64,000 nucleotides of DNA. Source: Tautonia marina (GTDB taxonomy: Bacteria; Planctomycetota; Planctomycetia; Isosphaerales; Isosphaeraceae). This document shows positions 8,924 through 17,454 of the stretch, piece after piece. Made by a program: the position numbers and the translations under genes. Numbering within the stretch: position 1 is the first letter of the stretch; each line of letters starts with the position of its first letter. A model generated the notes under the pieces. The model had not been told where the DNA came from. It saw nothing but the letters and a program-made list of their open reading frames with translations, and did no database searches. The stretch covers positions 62,001 to 126,000 of the forward strand of contig NZ_WEZF01000008.1 in the NCBI RefSeq assembly GCF_009177065.1. Direction: 5' to 3'.

Positions 8924-10096
8924 TCACGCCGACGGTGCAGGATTCGTTGGCTCGGGAGCGAACGGCTCGGCATCTTCGGCTTCGGGTCGGTACAGGTCGG
9001 GCCAGGGGGTGCCGTCCACGTCCTGACGCAAAACGACGTAAATCCGGGCCATCGCCGACCAGACGAAACTAAACGCCCAGCCGTGCAGCACCAGACCGAT
9101 CCCCGCTCGCCACCCGTTCCACCCCGCCGGCCACGATCCCAGACCGCTCCCCGACCACGCAAAGCCCGGCGCGATCCGGTCGCTCGGCCCACCGATCGCC
9201 AGGCCCCATCCCGCCAGATGCACCACCAGGCGGGCCAATTGCGACACCAGAACCAACCCAACGGCCCCCGCCGCGCCGCTCAGCACAATCGAGCCGACGA
9301 ACACGCCCGCCCGTTGCCTCAGGTAGCTCACGGTTCGGCTCACCGCCTCGAAACCGTCTTCCCCCTCCACCGCCACCGTGAGCACCATGAGAGGCCAGCC
9401 GACGAGCAGCAAGATCACCAGCAAGGCCGATGGAATCGCCAGCAGCAGGGGAACGACCAGCAACCGGCTCCCGATCGCCTCGGCTCCCGCGCCTCCCAAA
9501 GCAATCATCAGGCCGATCAGCACCGCCGGAATCGCCAGCAGGCCGACCACGACCATCACCCCCAGCGGCGCCGCCAGCACGCTCCGGAGCCGACGCCCCA
9601 TGAACCGGACGGCCGACCAGACCCCGACCGGCTCACCCACCGGGTTCAGACGTCCCACCGCCAGCCGTCCGATCGCCCCGCCGATCACCCCCCAGACCAC
9701 CAGTCCCCAGAGGGCCGCGCCGATCGATCGCCCCGGCCCGGTCCGCCCCGGATCAATCGCCAGCAGGCTGCCGACCGGCCCCGAAACCACCCGGATCGGG
9801 TCGAGGATCGTCCTCGCCGATCGTGCCAGCGCCACCTGCACTGCATCCCGCCCTTCGAACCGTTCGATCTCCGGCCGAGGGCCGAGCATCGCGCGTCGGA
9901 TCGTCCCCAGCTCGTTGCGGCTCATCCCGTCGATCGCCCCCCAGCCGACGACGGTCAGTTGCAGGCCGACAATCGCCAGAACCAGCGCCCGGAACGATCC
10001 GGCGGCGCCGATCGCTCCGAGCAAAAACCGCCAGGACGACGGCCGATTCACCAGGGCAGGGGGGATCGATCCGGGCTCCCCAGGCAAGGCTGACAC
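8924..10096 (-). CDS. Multi-pass membrane protein of unknown function
   Basis: A 390-residue protein with about six hydrophobic segments: one near residue 30-50, one near 130-150, a cluster near 175-245, one near 265-295 and one near 340. The charged C-terminal tail ends in EPEAEDAEPFAPEPTNPAPSA and is likely cytoplasmic. The glycine/valine-rich segments and the VSRTVSYLRQRAG loop resemble planctomycete membrane proteins of unknown role. No catalytic motif is visible. It is read in the same direction as manA, which lies 70 bases upstream, and may share its transcript. I do not know its function. Confidence 0.7.
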   Translation of the reverse strand: MSALPGEPGSIPPALVNRPSSWRFLLGAIGAAGSFRALVLAIVGLQLTVVGWGAIDGMSRNELGTIRRAMLGPRPEIERFEGRDAVQVALARSARTILDPIRVVSGPVGSLLAIDPGRTGPGRSIGAALWGLVVWGVIGGAIGRLAVGRLNPVGEPVGVWSAVRFMGRRLRSVLAAPLGVMVVVGLLAIPAVLIGLMIALGGAGAEAIGSRLLVVPLLLAIPSALLVILLLVGWPLMVLTVAVEGEDGFEAVSRTVSYLRQRAGVFVGSIVLSGAAGAVGLVLVSQLARLVVHLAGWGLAIGGPSDRIAPGFAWSGSGLGSWPAGWNGWRAGIGLVLHGWAFSFVWSAMARIYVVLRQDVDGTPWPDLYRPEAEDAEPFAPEPTNPAPSA

Positions 10097-10165
10097 GATC
10101 GCGTCTCTCCACTCCCAACCAATCCCATCCCGCCGACTCAGCGTTGCAGCCAGTCAGGAGCACGC

Positions 10166-11164
10166 TCAAGGGACGGTGCAGGTTAACACGATCGCCTCAC
10201 CCTCGCCGCTCGGTTCGATTGGGCAGGCTCCGACCGACGCCGGCAAGAGCAACGTCTGCCCCAGCTCGATCGGATACCCTTGCCCCTCGTGCGAGACGTT
10301 CACCTTCCCCCCCAGACCGATCAGGGCCGTGAACCGTCCCTTCTGGGGATCGCCGATGCGAGACGGCCCAGTCAAAACATACCGATCGATCGCAAAGTAC
10401 GGACATCGAATCATCGGCTCGTGCGTCCCACCGTCGATCAGATCAAGCCGCGATCGGACCGGATCAACCGGGCCTCGCTCGTAGTCGGTCACCTCCAGCG
10501 CCTCGGCCTGGTGCAACGTCCGAGGAGAGCCGTCCGGCCCGACTCGGCCCCAGTCATCCACGCGGAAGGTCGCGTCGGACATCTGCTGCACCTCCGCCAG
10601 CAAGACCCCCGCGCCGATCGCATGCACCGTGCCGGCCGGAATGAAAATGCAGTCTCCCGCCTTCGGCTCGAAGGCGTGCAGCACCTCGGCAATCCGACCG
10701 TGTTCCAGGGCCTCGGCAAACCCGGCCCGATCGACCCCTGACTTCAGGCCCGCGTAAATGAGGCTGCCCGGCTCGGCGTCGATCACCACCCACGCCTCGG
10801 TCTTGCCGTTGTCGTCGGCCAGGCGTCGGCCTTGCGCATCGTCCGGATGAACCTGCACCGACAGCACCTGATGCGCGTCGAGAAATTTCACCAGCAGCGG
10901 GAACTGCTCCCGAGGCCCAACGGCCTCCCCCAGCAGATCCGGCCCGCGCGCGATGACCAGCTCGTGCAGGGTCGATCCGGCCAGCGGCCCCTCGGCCACG
11001 ACGCTCTGGCCGTGCCGATGGTCCGACAACTCCCACGATTCCGCGTAATCATCCTCCGGGCCGAGGTCCTTGTGCAGCTTCGACCCCAGGCGACGCCCCC
11101 CCCAGATCAGGCGCTTCAAGATCGGAGTGAATCGCAACGGGGTCAGCGGTCCATCGGCGTCCAT
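10166..11164 (-). CDS. manA: Mannose-6-phosphate isomerase, class I
   Basis: A 332-residue type I phosphomannose isomerase, which interconverts mannose-6-phosphate and fructose-6-phosphate. The zinc-binding cupin motifs are visible: QVHPDD, then the KTEAWVVIDA segment, and later FIPAGTVHAIGAGVLLAEVQ with its His. The start TPLRFTPILKRLIWGGRRLG is typical of the short bacterial form. The C-terminal half is a second, degenerate cupin barrel. The ATG at 11164 faces a 236-bp divergent gap towards the secreted cytochrome gene at 11401. It supplies sugar precursors for polysaccharide or glycoconjugate synthesis, or lets the cell use mannose. Confidence 0.93.
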   Translation of the reverse strand: MDADGPLTPLRFTPILKRLIWGGRRLGSKLHKDLGPEDDYAESWELSDHRHGQSVVAEGPLAGSTLHELVIARGPDLLGEAVGPREQFPLLVKFLDAHQVLSVQVHPDDAQGRRLADDNGKTEAWVVIDAEPGSLIYAGLKSGVDRAGFAEALEHGRIAEVLHAFEPKAGDCIFIPAGTVHAIGAGVLLAEVQQMSDATFRVDDWGRVGPDGSPRTLHQAEALEVTDYERGPVDPVRSRLDLIDGGTHEPMIRCPYFAIDRYVLTGPSRIGDPQKGRFTALIGLGGKVNVSHEGQGYPIELGQTLLLPASVGACPIEPSGEGEAIVLTCTVP

Positions 11165-11400
11165 CGCGGTCTGCCTCGGTTCGGGAGCCGATCAGCGTAC
11201 TCAATCGCCCGGCCAGGAAATCGAACGGTGTGTTGCCCAACTCTTACGCCAGCCGCCCCCCTTTGTCCAGCAACCGCCGCGGAGGACCCGCCAATCACAA
11301 ACCCCGAGCCGTGTCGGCTCGGCCTTGCGTTGCTCCGGCCGATGGGCCAAAATCGAATGCAATCATCCCCGACCCGTCGGCTCTCCCGGAGCGTGCGCAA

Positions 11401-12936
11401 ATGCGGCGACGACTCCCGACGTTGGCGATCTCGATCCCCTCGATCGCCGCCGCCCTCGTGTTCTTGCTTATCACCGGCCCGAGTTCTGGCCTTCGGGCGC
11501 AGACCGGCGGCGGTCTGGTCGTCGGTTCCAAAAACTCAAAGGTCTACCACGAGCCCGATTGCTCCTCGGCCCGTCGCCTGACGCCGTCGAACCGCCTCTC
11601 GTTCCCCACTCTCGGCGCGGCCGAGGCTGCCGGCTTCCGCTCCTGTCGGACCTGCAAGCCCAACCAGATCATTCGCAACGTCTCGCTGTTCTCGCCCGAA
11701 CCCGCTCCCGCCCCTGCCGCTGTACAGGCCCCCGACGACGCTCCGAAATTCTCGACCGACGTCGCCCCGGTTCTCGTGGCCAACTGCATCCGGTGCCACA
11801 ATGCCGAGGATCGCCGAGGCGGCTTCGACCTCAGCACCTTCCGCGCCTTGATGACCGGGGCCGAGTCCGGCGCCGTCATCGAGGCCCGTAATCCCGACGC
11901 CAGCGAACTGCTCCTCCGCGTCAAGGGGGAGAGTACCCCCAAAATGCCCCCCGGCAACACGAACCTCGCTCCCGAGACGATCGCCCGAATCGAGGCCTGG
12001 ATCGCCGCCGGCGCCCTGCTCGACGCCGGAGCCAATCCCGGCGCTCCGCTGACCGAGGTCGCCGTCTCTCCCGACCAGCTCCGCGCCGCCGCCCTTGCTC
12101 GCCTCTCTCCCGAAGAACGTCGGCAGCGCCTCACCGAAACCGCGACGCTCCGCTGGGCCCAGGCCGGGGCCGGCGAACTTCCCGAGCCGACCGCCGGCAA
12201 GCGATTCCTCCTTTTTGGCGGCCTGCCCGAATCCCGAAGCAACGCCACGGTCAAGACCCTCGACAAGGCGGCCGAAACCATCCAGCCCATGCTGACCCGG
12301 CCTGGACAGACCGCCCCCTTCGGCCCGTTGCAGGTCAGCGTTTACGTCTTCACCGATCGCAACCACTACGCCGAGTTCGTCCGCACCGTCGCCCGCCAGG
12401 AACCGCTCGATAGCGAACAAGGCCGCGCCGACCTGCGCGACGAAACCCCGTATCTCGTCGCCCTTGACCCCTTCGGCGGCGGCGAGGCGAGCGATGCCGC
12501 CGTCGATCGCAGCCTCGATTTCCTCCTCGTCGAGCAACTCGCCGCCGGTGCCGTCGCCCGAAGCGATGCCAACGCCCCGCAATGGCTCGCGCTCGGCTAC
12601 GGAGCCTTCCTGGCCTCGAAGCTCGAACCGCGAAGCCCCTACGTCGCTCGTCTCCGCACGGCCACCGTCCGGGCCTCGCAGCTCGGCTGGACCACCAAAT
12701 CGGCCGAGGCCCTCGGCGATCAACTCCCCCCCGACGACACCCGGGCCCTCGGGTTCAGTCTTCTGGAATGGCTCTCGACCGCCAATCCTCGCGCCTTCGG
12801 CCCCTTTGTCCGAGGGATGCTCGGCGGCAAGCAGCAGCTCGACGCCGGGGTGCAACAACTGTTCGGGGTCGATCGCAACCAGTTCCTCGCCGCCTGGGGC
12901 CAGTGGGTCATGGCCCGATACCCCCGAGGACGTTGA
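11401..12936 (+). CDS. Secreted planctomycete-type protein with Ada-like zinc motif and CXXCH heme-like domain
   Basis: A 511-residue exported protein. Residues 1-37 are a signal peptide (MRRRLPTLAIS followed by a hydrophobic stretch and LRAQ). Next is a small domain with YHEPDCSSARRL and FRSCRTCKP, the four-ligand pattern of the Ada metal-binding fold. Then comes a planctomycete cytochrome-type domain with one CIRCH motif and the KMPPGNTNLAPETIARIEAWIAAGA segment. The C-terminal 300 residues look like a peptidase-related fold (WLALGYGAFLASKLEP), but I see no HEXXH motif, so activity is doubtful. I chose the ATG at 11401 because the signal peptide starts there. The cupin gene follows after four bases. 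Confidence 0.75.
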   Translation: MRRRLPTLAISIPSIAAALVFLLITGPSSGLRAQTGGGLVVGSKNSKVYHEPDCSSARRLTPSNRLSFPTLGAAEAAGFRSCRTCKPNQIIRNVSLFSPEPAPAPAAVQAPDDAPKFSTDVAPVLVANCIRCHNAEDRRGGFDLSTFRALMTGAESGAVIEARNPDASELLLRVKGESTPKMPPGNTNLAPETIARIEAWIAAGALLDAGANPGAPLTEVAVSPDQLRAAALARLSPEERRQRLTETATLRWAQAGAGELPEPTAGKRFLLFGGLPESRSNATVKTLDKAAETIQPMLTRPGQTAPFGPLQVSVYVFTDRNHYAEFVRTVARQEPLDSEQGRADLRDETPYLVALDPFGGGEASDAAVDRSLDFLLVEQLAAGAVARSDANAPQWLALGYGAFLASKLEPRSPYVARLRTATVRASQLGWTTKSAEALGDQLPPDDTRALGFSLLEWLSTANPRAFGPFVRGMLGGKQQLDAGVQQLFGVDRNQFLAAWGQWVMARYPRGR

Positions 12937-12940
12937 TTCG

Positions 12941-13297
12941 ATGTCCGACACCCCCTCCGAACCGACGGCCGACGCCTACTTCATCTCCGCCGGCTCCGGC
13001 AAGCACCATCCCCTGTTCCCCGGTGTCGATCTCCGCGTCACCGCTGGCCAGGGAATCATGCTCTCGGTCGTCGAGTTCCAACCCGGCGGCGTCGTCCCCG
13101 AACACTCCCACCCGCACGAGCAGATGGGCTACCTCGTCTCCGGCCGCCTCGAATTCACCGTCAGCGGCATCACCCGGATCCTCGAACCCGGCGACCTCTG
13201 GCGCATTCCCGGCGGTGTTCCTCACCGCGTCGTCGCCCTCGACGGCCCCGCCGTCGCCCTCGACGTCTTCCACCCCATTCGCGAAGACTACCTCTAA
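12941..13297 (+). CDS. Cupin-domain protein
   Basis: A 118-residue single-domain cupin. The two conserved motifs are clear: PEHSHPHEQMGYLVSG (two His and a Glu ligand) and, after GDLWRIPGGVPH, the second His. Such small cupins bind a metal and act as sugar isomerases, dioxygenases or sensory domains; the sequence does not say which. The ATG lies four bases after the stop of the upstream secreted protein, so the two are co-transcribed. No signal peptide is visible, so it probably stays in the cytoplasm. Confidence 0.88.
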   Translation: MSDTPSEPTADAYFISAGSGKHHPLFPGVDLRVTAGQGIMLSVVEFQPGGVVPEHSHPHEQMGYLVSGRLEFTVSGITRILEPGDLWRIPGGVPHRVVALDGPAVALDVFHPIREDYL

Positions 13298-13436
13298 TTC
13301 CTGCCGTTTCTCGCCCGTTTCCTGGCCGATCGGCCACCTAATTCGTGGGCGATCGACCGCCACCCACGCGCCAGCGCATCCGGAAGGGAGATCCCCACAT
13401 CCCGAGGAATCTCCCTCCCCGACCAAGGCTCATTGC

Positions 13437-13895
13437 TCAAGCGTCCGCCTCGGCACGCGGCCGAACGACCTGCACCGAACACGGTGCCTGCTGGGTGACC
13501 GCGTGCGAGACCGATCCAAGGAAGAATCGGCCCACGGGTCCATGACCGTGCGATCCCAACACAATCAGGTCAGCTTCCCAATGTTCGGCCTGATTGATGA
13601 TTTCGTCTCTGGGAACGCCTTCCAGAACCTCATAGGTGACCTTCACATCCCCTGTTCGCCCCATGATTGTTTCGGCCGCTTCCTCGACCAGCTTCGGCGC
13701 GTGTTTCCGGGCCTCGGCGAGCATGTCGAAGTGAAACGACGGAACCATCATCATCGGGTCGAAGGCTTCCATGCCTCGCACATGGATGACCGTCATCACC
13801 TTGATTTCGCTTCCGGCCGGCCACGGGTGCTGACACACTGCGTCGATCACCGCATGGCGGCAGGCCGAACCATCAATCGGCACAAGGATTTTCAT
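13437..13895 (-). CDS. Universal stress protein, UspA family
   Basis: A 152-residue UspA-type nucleotide-binding protein. It begins MKILVPIDGSACRHAV and has the ATP-binding pattern ADLIVLGSHGHGPVGRFFLGSVSHAV, that is GX2GX9GS. A single Usp domain fills the whole protein. Start chosen at 13895: the sequence MKILVPIDGS is the family start, and GGAGAAG lies just before it; an earlier ATG at 13946 adds a non-family tail. Such proteins respond to stress and starvation. It stands alone between a cupin gene and a DUF421 gene. Confidence 0.93.
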   Translation of the reverse strand: MKILVPIDGSACRHAVIDAVCQHPWPAGSEIKVMTVIHVRGMEAFDPMMMVPSFHFDMLAEARKHAPKLVEEAAETIMGRTGDVKVTYEVLEGVPRDEIINQAEHWEADLIVLGSHGHGPVGRFFLGSVSHAVTQQAPCSVQVVRPRAEADA

Positions 13896-14124
13896 CTGAC
13901 TTCTCCTCTGCATCCGCACAGGAGAACGGCTCAAGGCTCCACACAAGCCTCAATCTGGCTCCAAAGGACTGACCGTCCTCTCGCTCAATGATCGCTCCGA
14001 ATCATCAGCCAGTCAATGAGCTGGCATGATTCAAACTCGCCGAGCGCTTGCCCTGACGCGCCCCCTTGGTCGAGTCTCGCGCCGGGGCCGCGCGATCGCC
14101 CCTCGTTCATCGGACTCGAACGAC

Positions 14125-14676
14125 TCACGACCGTCTCGCCACCACGTCTCGATCCACGTTCGCCAGGGCCGAGGGCTCGCCGTCGATGGGGCTCGGAATT
14201 ACCGAAAACGAGCCGTCGGTTTCCAGCACCAGGGCCGACACCTCGTCGAGCGATCCTTTCCCCTGCTGACGAACCGCCTGCAGAATGTCAGACTCGATCA
14301 CGCGAGCGCTGTGCATCGCCTGATGTAACATCTGACCGTCTCGAACCAGTAACCTCGGCTCGGCCTTGATCAGGCGCGTCACCCGTTCCGATCGGGTCGC
14401 CATCCAGGTAATCAGCCATTGCAACAGAATGAGCAAGGCCAGCGCCACCACTCCATCGACCAGCGCCGCGTCCCTCGAAAGCAAGACCGTCGCCAGGGTC
14501 GAACCAATCGCTACCGTCACCACGAAGTCAAAGGCGTTCATCTTTGACAACGTTCGCGTGCCGGTGATCCTCATCAGCACGATCAAGGCCAGATACGCCA
14601 ACGTGCCCACGACCCCAATCCGAACTGGACCATCCCAGCCCTGGTAAAACCAATCGACCACCGGAACGTCGTTCAT
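14125..14676 (-). CDS. DUF421 (YetF-like) membrane protein
   Basis: A 183-residue protein with three membrane segments (about residues 18-36, 44-62 and 68-86) followed by a soluble C-terminal domain. The motif MRITGTRTLSKMNAFDFVVTVAIGSTLAT is the hallmark of DUF421/YetF proteins, as is the later LVRDGQMLHQAMHSARVIESDILQAVRQQG. The role of the family is poorly known; members are linked to spore and stress functions in Bacillus. I chose the ATG at 14676 (MNDVPVVDWF); the frame is open upstream, but that part is a shadow-like extension. It is read in the same direction as the universal stress protein. Confidence 0.88.
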   Translation of the reverse strand: MNDVPVVDWFYQGWDGPVRIGVVGTLAYLALIVLMRITGTRTLSKMNAFDFVVTVAIGSTLATVLLSRDAALVDGVVALALLILLQWLITWMATRSERVTRLIKAEPRLLVRDGQMLHQAMHSARVIESDILQAVRQQGKGSLDEVSALVLETDGSFSVIPSPIDGEPSALANVDRDVVARRS

Positions 14677-14827
14677 CGTTGCGAGCCCTCCGCCTCGGCA
14701 ACCCCCCGGCCCAAGCCGCCTCCCCTCGCTTGGTGACAACACACCGAACCAACGGGTGAAGCGATCAGGCCGAGATCGGGTTCCGAGCCTTGACAAAAAA
14801 ACCACGGAGGGCATTTCAGCCCTCGAC

Positions 14828-15841
14828 TCAAAGAATGCGATCGACCGCCTCGGCCACCCGTCGGCACTCGGCCATCATCTTGGCGAAGGCCTCGGGGGTG
14901 ATCGTCTGGGCGCCGTCGCTCATGGCGTGTTCGGGGTCGTCGTGCACCTCGACCATCAAGCCATCGGCTCCGGCGGCAATTGCGGCCCGAGCCATCGCGG
15001 GCACCAGCGCCGCCTTGCCCGTGCCGTGCGACGGATCGACCACGACCGGCAAGTGCGTCTTCATTTGCAAATACGGGACCGACGCCAGCGGCAAGGTGAA
15101 GCGCGTGTGATCCTCAAACGCTCGAATCCCGCGCTCGCAGAGCATCACATTCTCATTCCCACGATCGAGAATATACTCGGCCGCCAGCAGAAACTCCTCC
15201 ATTGTCGCGCTCATGCCGCGCTTCAGGAAGGCCGGCTTCCCTGAGTCTCCCACAGCCTGCAACAACTGATAGTTCTGCATATTGCGCGCCCCGATCTGGA
15301 GCACGTCGGCGTACTCGGCCACGACCGGCACGTGTTCCGGCGCCATCACCTCAGTCACAATGGCCAGGCCGGTTTCGGCCCGAGCCGTGGCCAGCATCTT
15401 CAGGCCATCCACCTTGTGCCCCTGGAAGCTGTACGGGCTGGTCCTCGGCTTGTACGCCCCGCCCCGAAGGCCGGTCGCCCCCAGCTCCTTCAGTTTCCGG
15501 GTGATGCTGACAATCTGTTCCTCACTCTCGACCGAGCACGGGCCGGCGATCACCCCGATCCGCTTCCCGCCCACCTCCAGCGATCCGGCCCGGACCACCG
15601 TCCGCTCGGTTTTCAGTTCCGACGACGCCCGCTTGTAGGGCGCCATGATCGGCAAGACCTTGACCACTCCCTCGGCCGGCTCCAGGGCCTCGACCAACCC
15701 CGGTCGCTCCTGACCAATGGCGGCAATCACTGTTTGGTGTTCTCCCACAATGACCTGCGGTTGCAAGCCGAGCGAGGAAATATGATCGCGCACGTGGGAA
15801 ATCTGTGCTTCGGTCGCGTCCGGCTTCATCACGACAATCAC
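14828..15841 (-). CDS. aroF: 3-deoxy-7-phosphoheptulonate synthase, type I-beta
   Basis: A 337-residue DAHP synthase that joins phosphoenolpyruvate and erythrose-4-phosphate, the first step of the shikimate pathway. Residues 1-90 form a ferredoxin-like regulatory domain ([15 protein letters not shown]), and the rest is the catalytic barrel with [25 protein letters not shown], the [16 protein letters not shown] segment, and [14 protein letters not shown] chose the GTG at 15841 because it gives the family start and is preceded by AGAGGG; an ATG four codons later is also possible. The N-terminal domain suggests feedback control. The long non-coding region upstream has a leader-like architecture and may control it. 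Confidence 0.92.
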   Translation of the reverse strand: MIVVMKPDATEAQISHVRDHISSLGLQPQVIVGEHQTVIAAIGQERPGLVEALEPAEGVVKVLPIMAPYKRASSELKTERTVVRAGSLEVGGKRIGVIAGPCSVESEEQIVSITRKLKELGATGLRGGAYKPRTSPYSFQGHKVDGLKMLATARAETGLAIVTEVMAPEHVPVVAEYADVLQIGARNMQNYQLLQAVGDSGKPAFLKRGMSATMEEFLLAAEYILDRGNENVMLCERGIRAFEDHTRFTLPLASVPYLQMKTHLPVVVDPSHGTGKAALVPAMARAAIAAGADGLMVEVHDDPEHAMSDGAQTITPEAFAKMMAECRRVAEAVDRIL

Positions 15842-16014
15842 GGCAATCCGCCCTCTGTTTGGTGGGATCAAGGTCTCCGATCGGTCTGCCGACCCCACGC
15901 TGGGACCGACCGCTCACGACCCTTCGGCACCTTCACTCCCTGGCTCGAAAACCAATCGAATCGAATCAAACGGGTCCGAAACGGAACGACGTTGAGAACG
16001 AGAACAACGAAATC

Positions 16015-16052
16015 AAAAAAAAAAGCCCCGAGACCTGCGAAGGTCTCGGGGC
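16015..16052 (-). terminator. Strong Rho-independent terminator
   Basis: On the minus strand, a perfect 11-bp stem (GCCCCGAGACC with GGTCTCGGGGC) closes a six-base loop and is followed by ten consecutive T (10 A at 16015-16024 on the plus strand). It ends a leftward transcript about 170 bases before the aroF start. No protein gene ends close to it, so it must terminate either an RNA or a leader transcript. Confidence 0.88.
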
Positions 16053-16346
16053 TTGGGGTGATTCGTCTGGCTCGACCTTTCATGTCGAGTCACAATCCCA
16101 GCATTGCCCGGCGACCTGCGGCCGTCCACTCGGTAAACGAGCGGGCCCACCACCAATACCCGAAGGTAAAGGAATAGGAGGCGCGGCCAAACGTCGCAAC
16201 AGGCTGATCCAAGAGTCTCCGGCTCCAACCAATCAGGAAGACAAGAGTAGGGGGGTAGACCGCGTCGCGTCAACCGCAACGCTCACCGCCCGAAAGCACT
16301 CGGGATTGAGCAATTGAACTTACCAGACCTGATTCCCGAAATGCAA

Positions 16347-16378
16347 GAGGCCGGACCCGGCGACCCGGATCCGGCCTC
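16347..16378 (-). terminator. Strong hairpin, possible internal terminator or attenuator
   Basis: A hairpin of about 13 bp (GAGGCCGGA pairs with TCCGGCCTC; the centre has one G-U pair). On the minus strand it is followed by TTGCATTT, which is only partly U-rich. It lies between the leader reading frame at 16442-16477 and the U10 terminator at 16015-16052. Its position fits an attenuator, but the weak U tract leaves this uncertain. Confidence 0.5.
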
Positions 16379-16441
16379 ACTCGCCGCGTTGAACGGCAAG
16401 TCTCAGGGTGCGGCTGCCCGACGGGCACCCGTCGGCTGCCG

Positions 16442-16477
16442 TTAGGCAAGCCGCCTCTGGTTGTCGCTGCTACACAC
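16442..16477 (-). CDS. Candidate 11-codon leader peptide with perfect ribosome-binding site
   Basis: GTG at 16477-16475 starts the peptide MCSSDNQRRLA, which ends at TAA (16444-16442). Seven bases before the GTG is AGGAGG, part of a 15-base stretch on the minus strand (complement of 16479-16493) that is perfectly complementary to the 16S rRNA 3' end GGATCACCTCCTTTC. A GC-rich hairpin (16411-16441) begins right after the stop. This is the usual order of an attenuation leader: promoter, strong ribosome site, short peptide, hairpins. No Trp, Phe or Tyr codon is present, so aromatic amino acid sensing by peptide content is not supported. It could also be an unrelated small protein or a ribosome-binding RNA. 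Confidence 0.5.
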   Translation of the reverse strand: MCSSDNQRRLA

Positions 16478-16622
16478 AGGATCACCTCCTTTCAAAACCG
16501 GTTCCCCCTGATCGCCGCCGGAGTCCAGCCTCGGACGGTTCAGAGCTCCAGTCTCGCCGCGCCACGTTCACGCGGCCCGTAGAGGCCGACCCTGCGTGTG
16601 TCCGCCTTGGGTCGACAGGGTA

Positions 16623-16651
16623 ACTATAGCCGCGCGGCAACCCCGAATCAA
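16623..16651 (-). promoter_or_regulatory. Sigma-70-like promoter driving a leftward leader transcript
   Basis: On the minus strand, TTGATT (complement of 16646-16651) and TATAGT (complement of 16623-16628) are separated by exactly 17 bases. This is close to the consensus. Transcription should start near 16615 and run left through the leader peptide, the hairpins and the U10 terminator towards aroF. The remaining parts of 15842-16798, notably 16053-16346, hold no gene that I can support. Confidence 0.65.
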
Positions 16652-16798
16652 CTCCACCCGCGCCATCCTTTTCCCTGGAATCCCAAAAGCCATCCCACGC
16701 CTCATGTTCGATGGTGGCGAGGCGGTCACGCCGAGCCGTCCGCCCCCCTTCCGCACGACGGCTCCCGAGACGCTCGTCCCTGGGTTGCGGGCACGTCC

Positions 16799-17434
16799 TC
16801 AGGCCAACTGATCCGGCCCCGAGCCTTGCCCAGGTCCCGACGGCTCCTCAACGAGTGACGGGCCTCCCAGCTCGGCAAGCGTCAACCGGCCCAACCGGGC
16901 CAGCTCCCGAAGCCGATCGTCCTCCCCCTCACCCAGCCGCTCCAGAACCATCCGAAATCGCGTGAAAATTTGATCACGCCTCGCATTGAAGCGATTCCAG
17001 AACGGCTCACCCTCCTGTGCCAGGTCGTCGACCATGCTCCGCATGTTGTGCAAGCAATCGGCCAGGACGATCGCCTTCGACGCCTCAGGAGCCGCCATCA
17101 GGGCCTCCAGGTGGTCCCGTTTGCGGTCGATCCAGGGACGCTGCCGCCCCTCGTCGTCGGTCTTCCGCTCCGAGCAATGGGCCACCAGGTCCGCAACCCG
17201 ATCGCCGAACCGCTCCCGGATGTCGTCGAGCGTCGCTTCCGTATCCTCCACCACGTCGTGGAGCAGGGCGGCGATCACCACGTCCTCGTCATACCCGAGG
17301 CGATCGAGAATCCAGGCCACCGCGATCGGGTGCTGCACATAAGGCGTCGGGCTGGCCTTGCGGTGCTGACCATCATGCCAGATGGTCGCCCACCGCAAGG
17401 CCCGTTCGAACCGAGGGGACAGCGGATCGGTCAT
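16799..17434 (-). CDS. HD-domain hydrolase, SpoT-hydrolase-like
   Basis: A 211-residue protein with the metal-binding HD fold: WHDGQHRKASPTPYVQHP, then ALLHDVVEDT, a later DRVADLVAHCSERK and DCLHNMRSMVDD. The spacing of these motifs is that of (p)ppGpp hydrolases of the RelA/SpoT and Mesh1 type, though no synthetase domain is attached. I infer that it may degrade (p)ppGpp or a related nucleotide. The ATG at 17434 is preceded by GGAAGGG; an overlapping TTG at 17458 is also possible and would overlap the stop of the upstream hydrolase gene. The gene is co-transcribed with that hydrolase. Confidence 0.85.
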   Translation of the reverse strand: MTDPLSPRFERALRWATIWHDGQHRKASPTPYVQHPIAVAWILDRLGYDEDVVIAALLHDVVEDTEATLDDIRERFGDRVADLVAHCSERKTDDEGRQRPWIDRKRDHLEALMAAPEASKAIVLADCLHNMRSMVDDLAQEGEPFWNRFNARRDQIFTRFRMVLERLGEGEDDRLRELARLGRLTLAELGGPSLVEEPSGPGQGSGPDQLA

Positions 17435-17454
17435 CGTCGTCGCTGCCCTTCCAT

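Noticed and set aside
16013-16279. An 88-residue minus-strand open frame in the aroF leader region
   Set aside because: It runs through the perfect terminator stem and its U tract, so it cannot be a real end of a gene.
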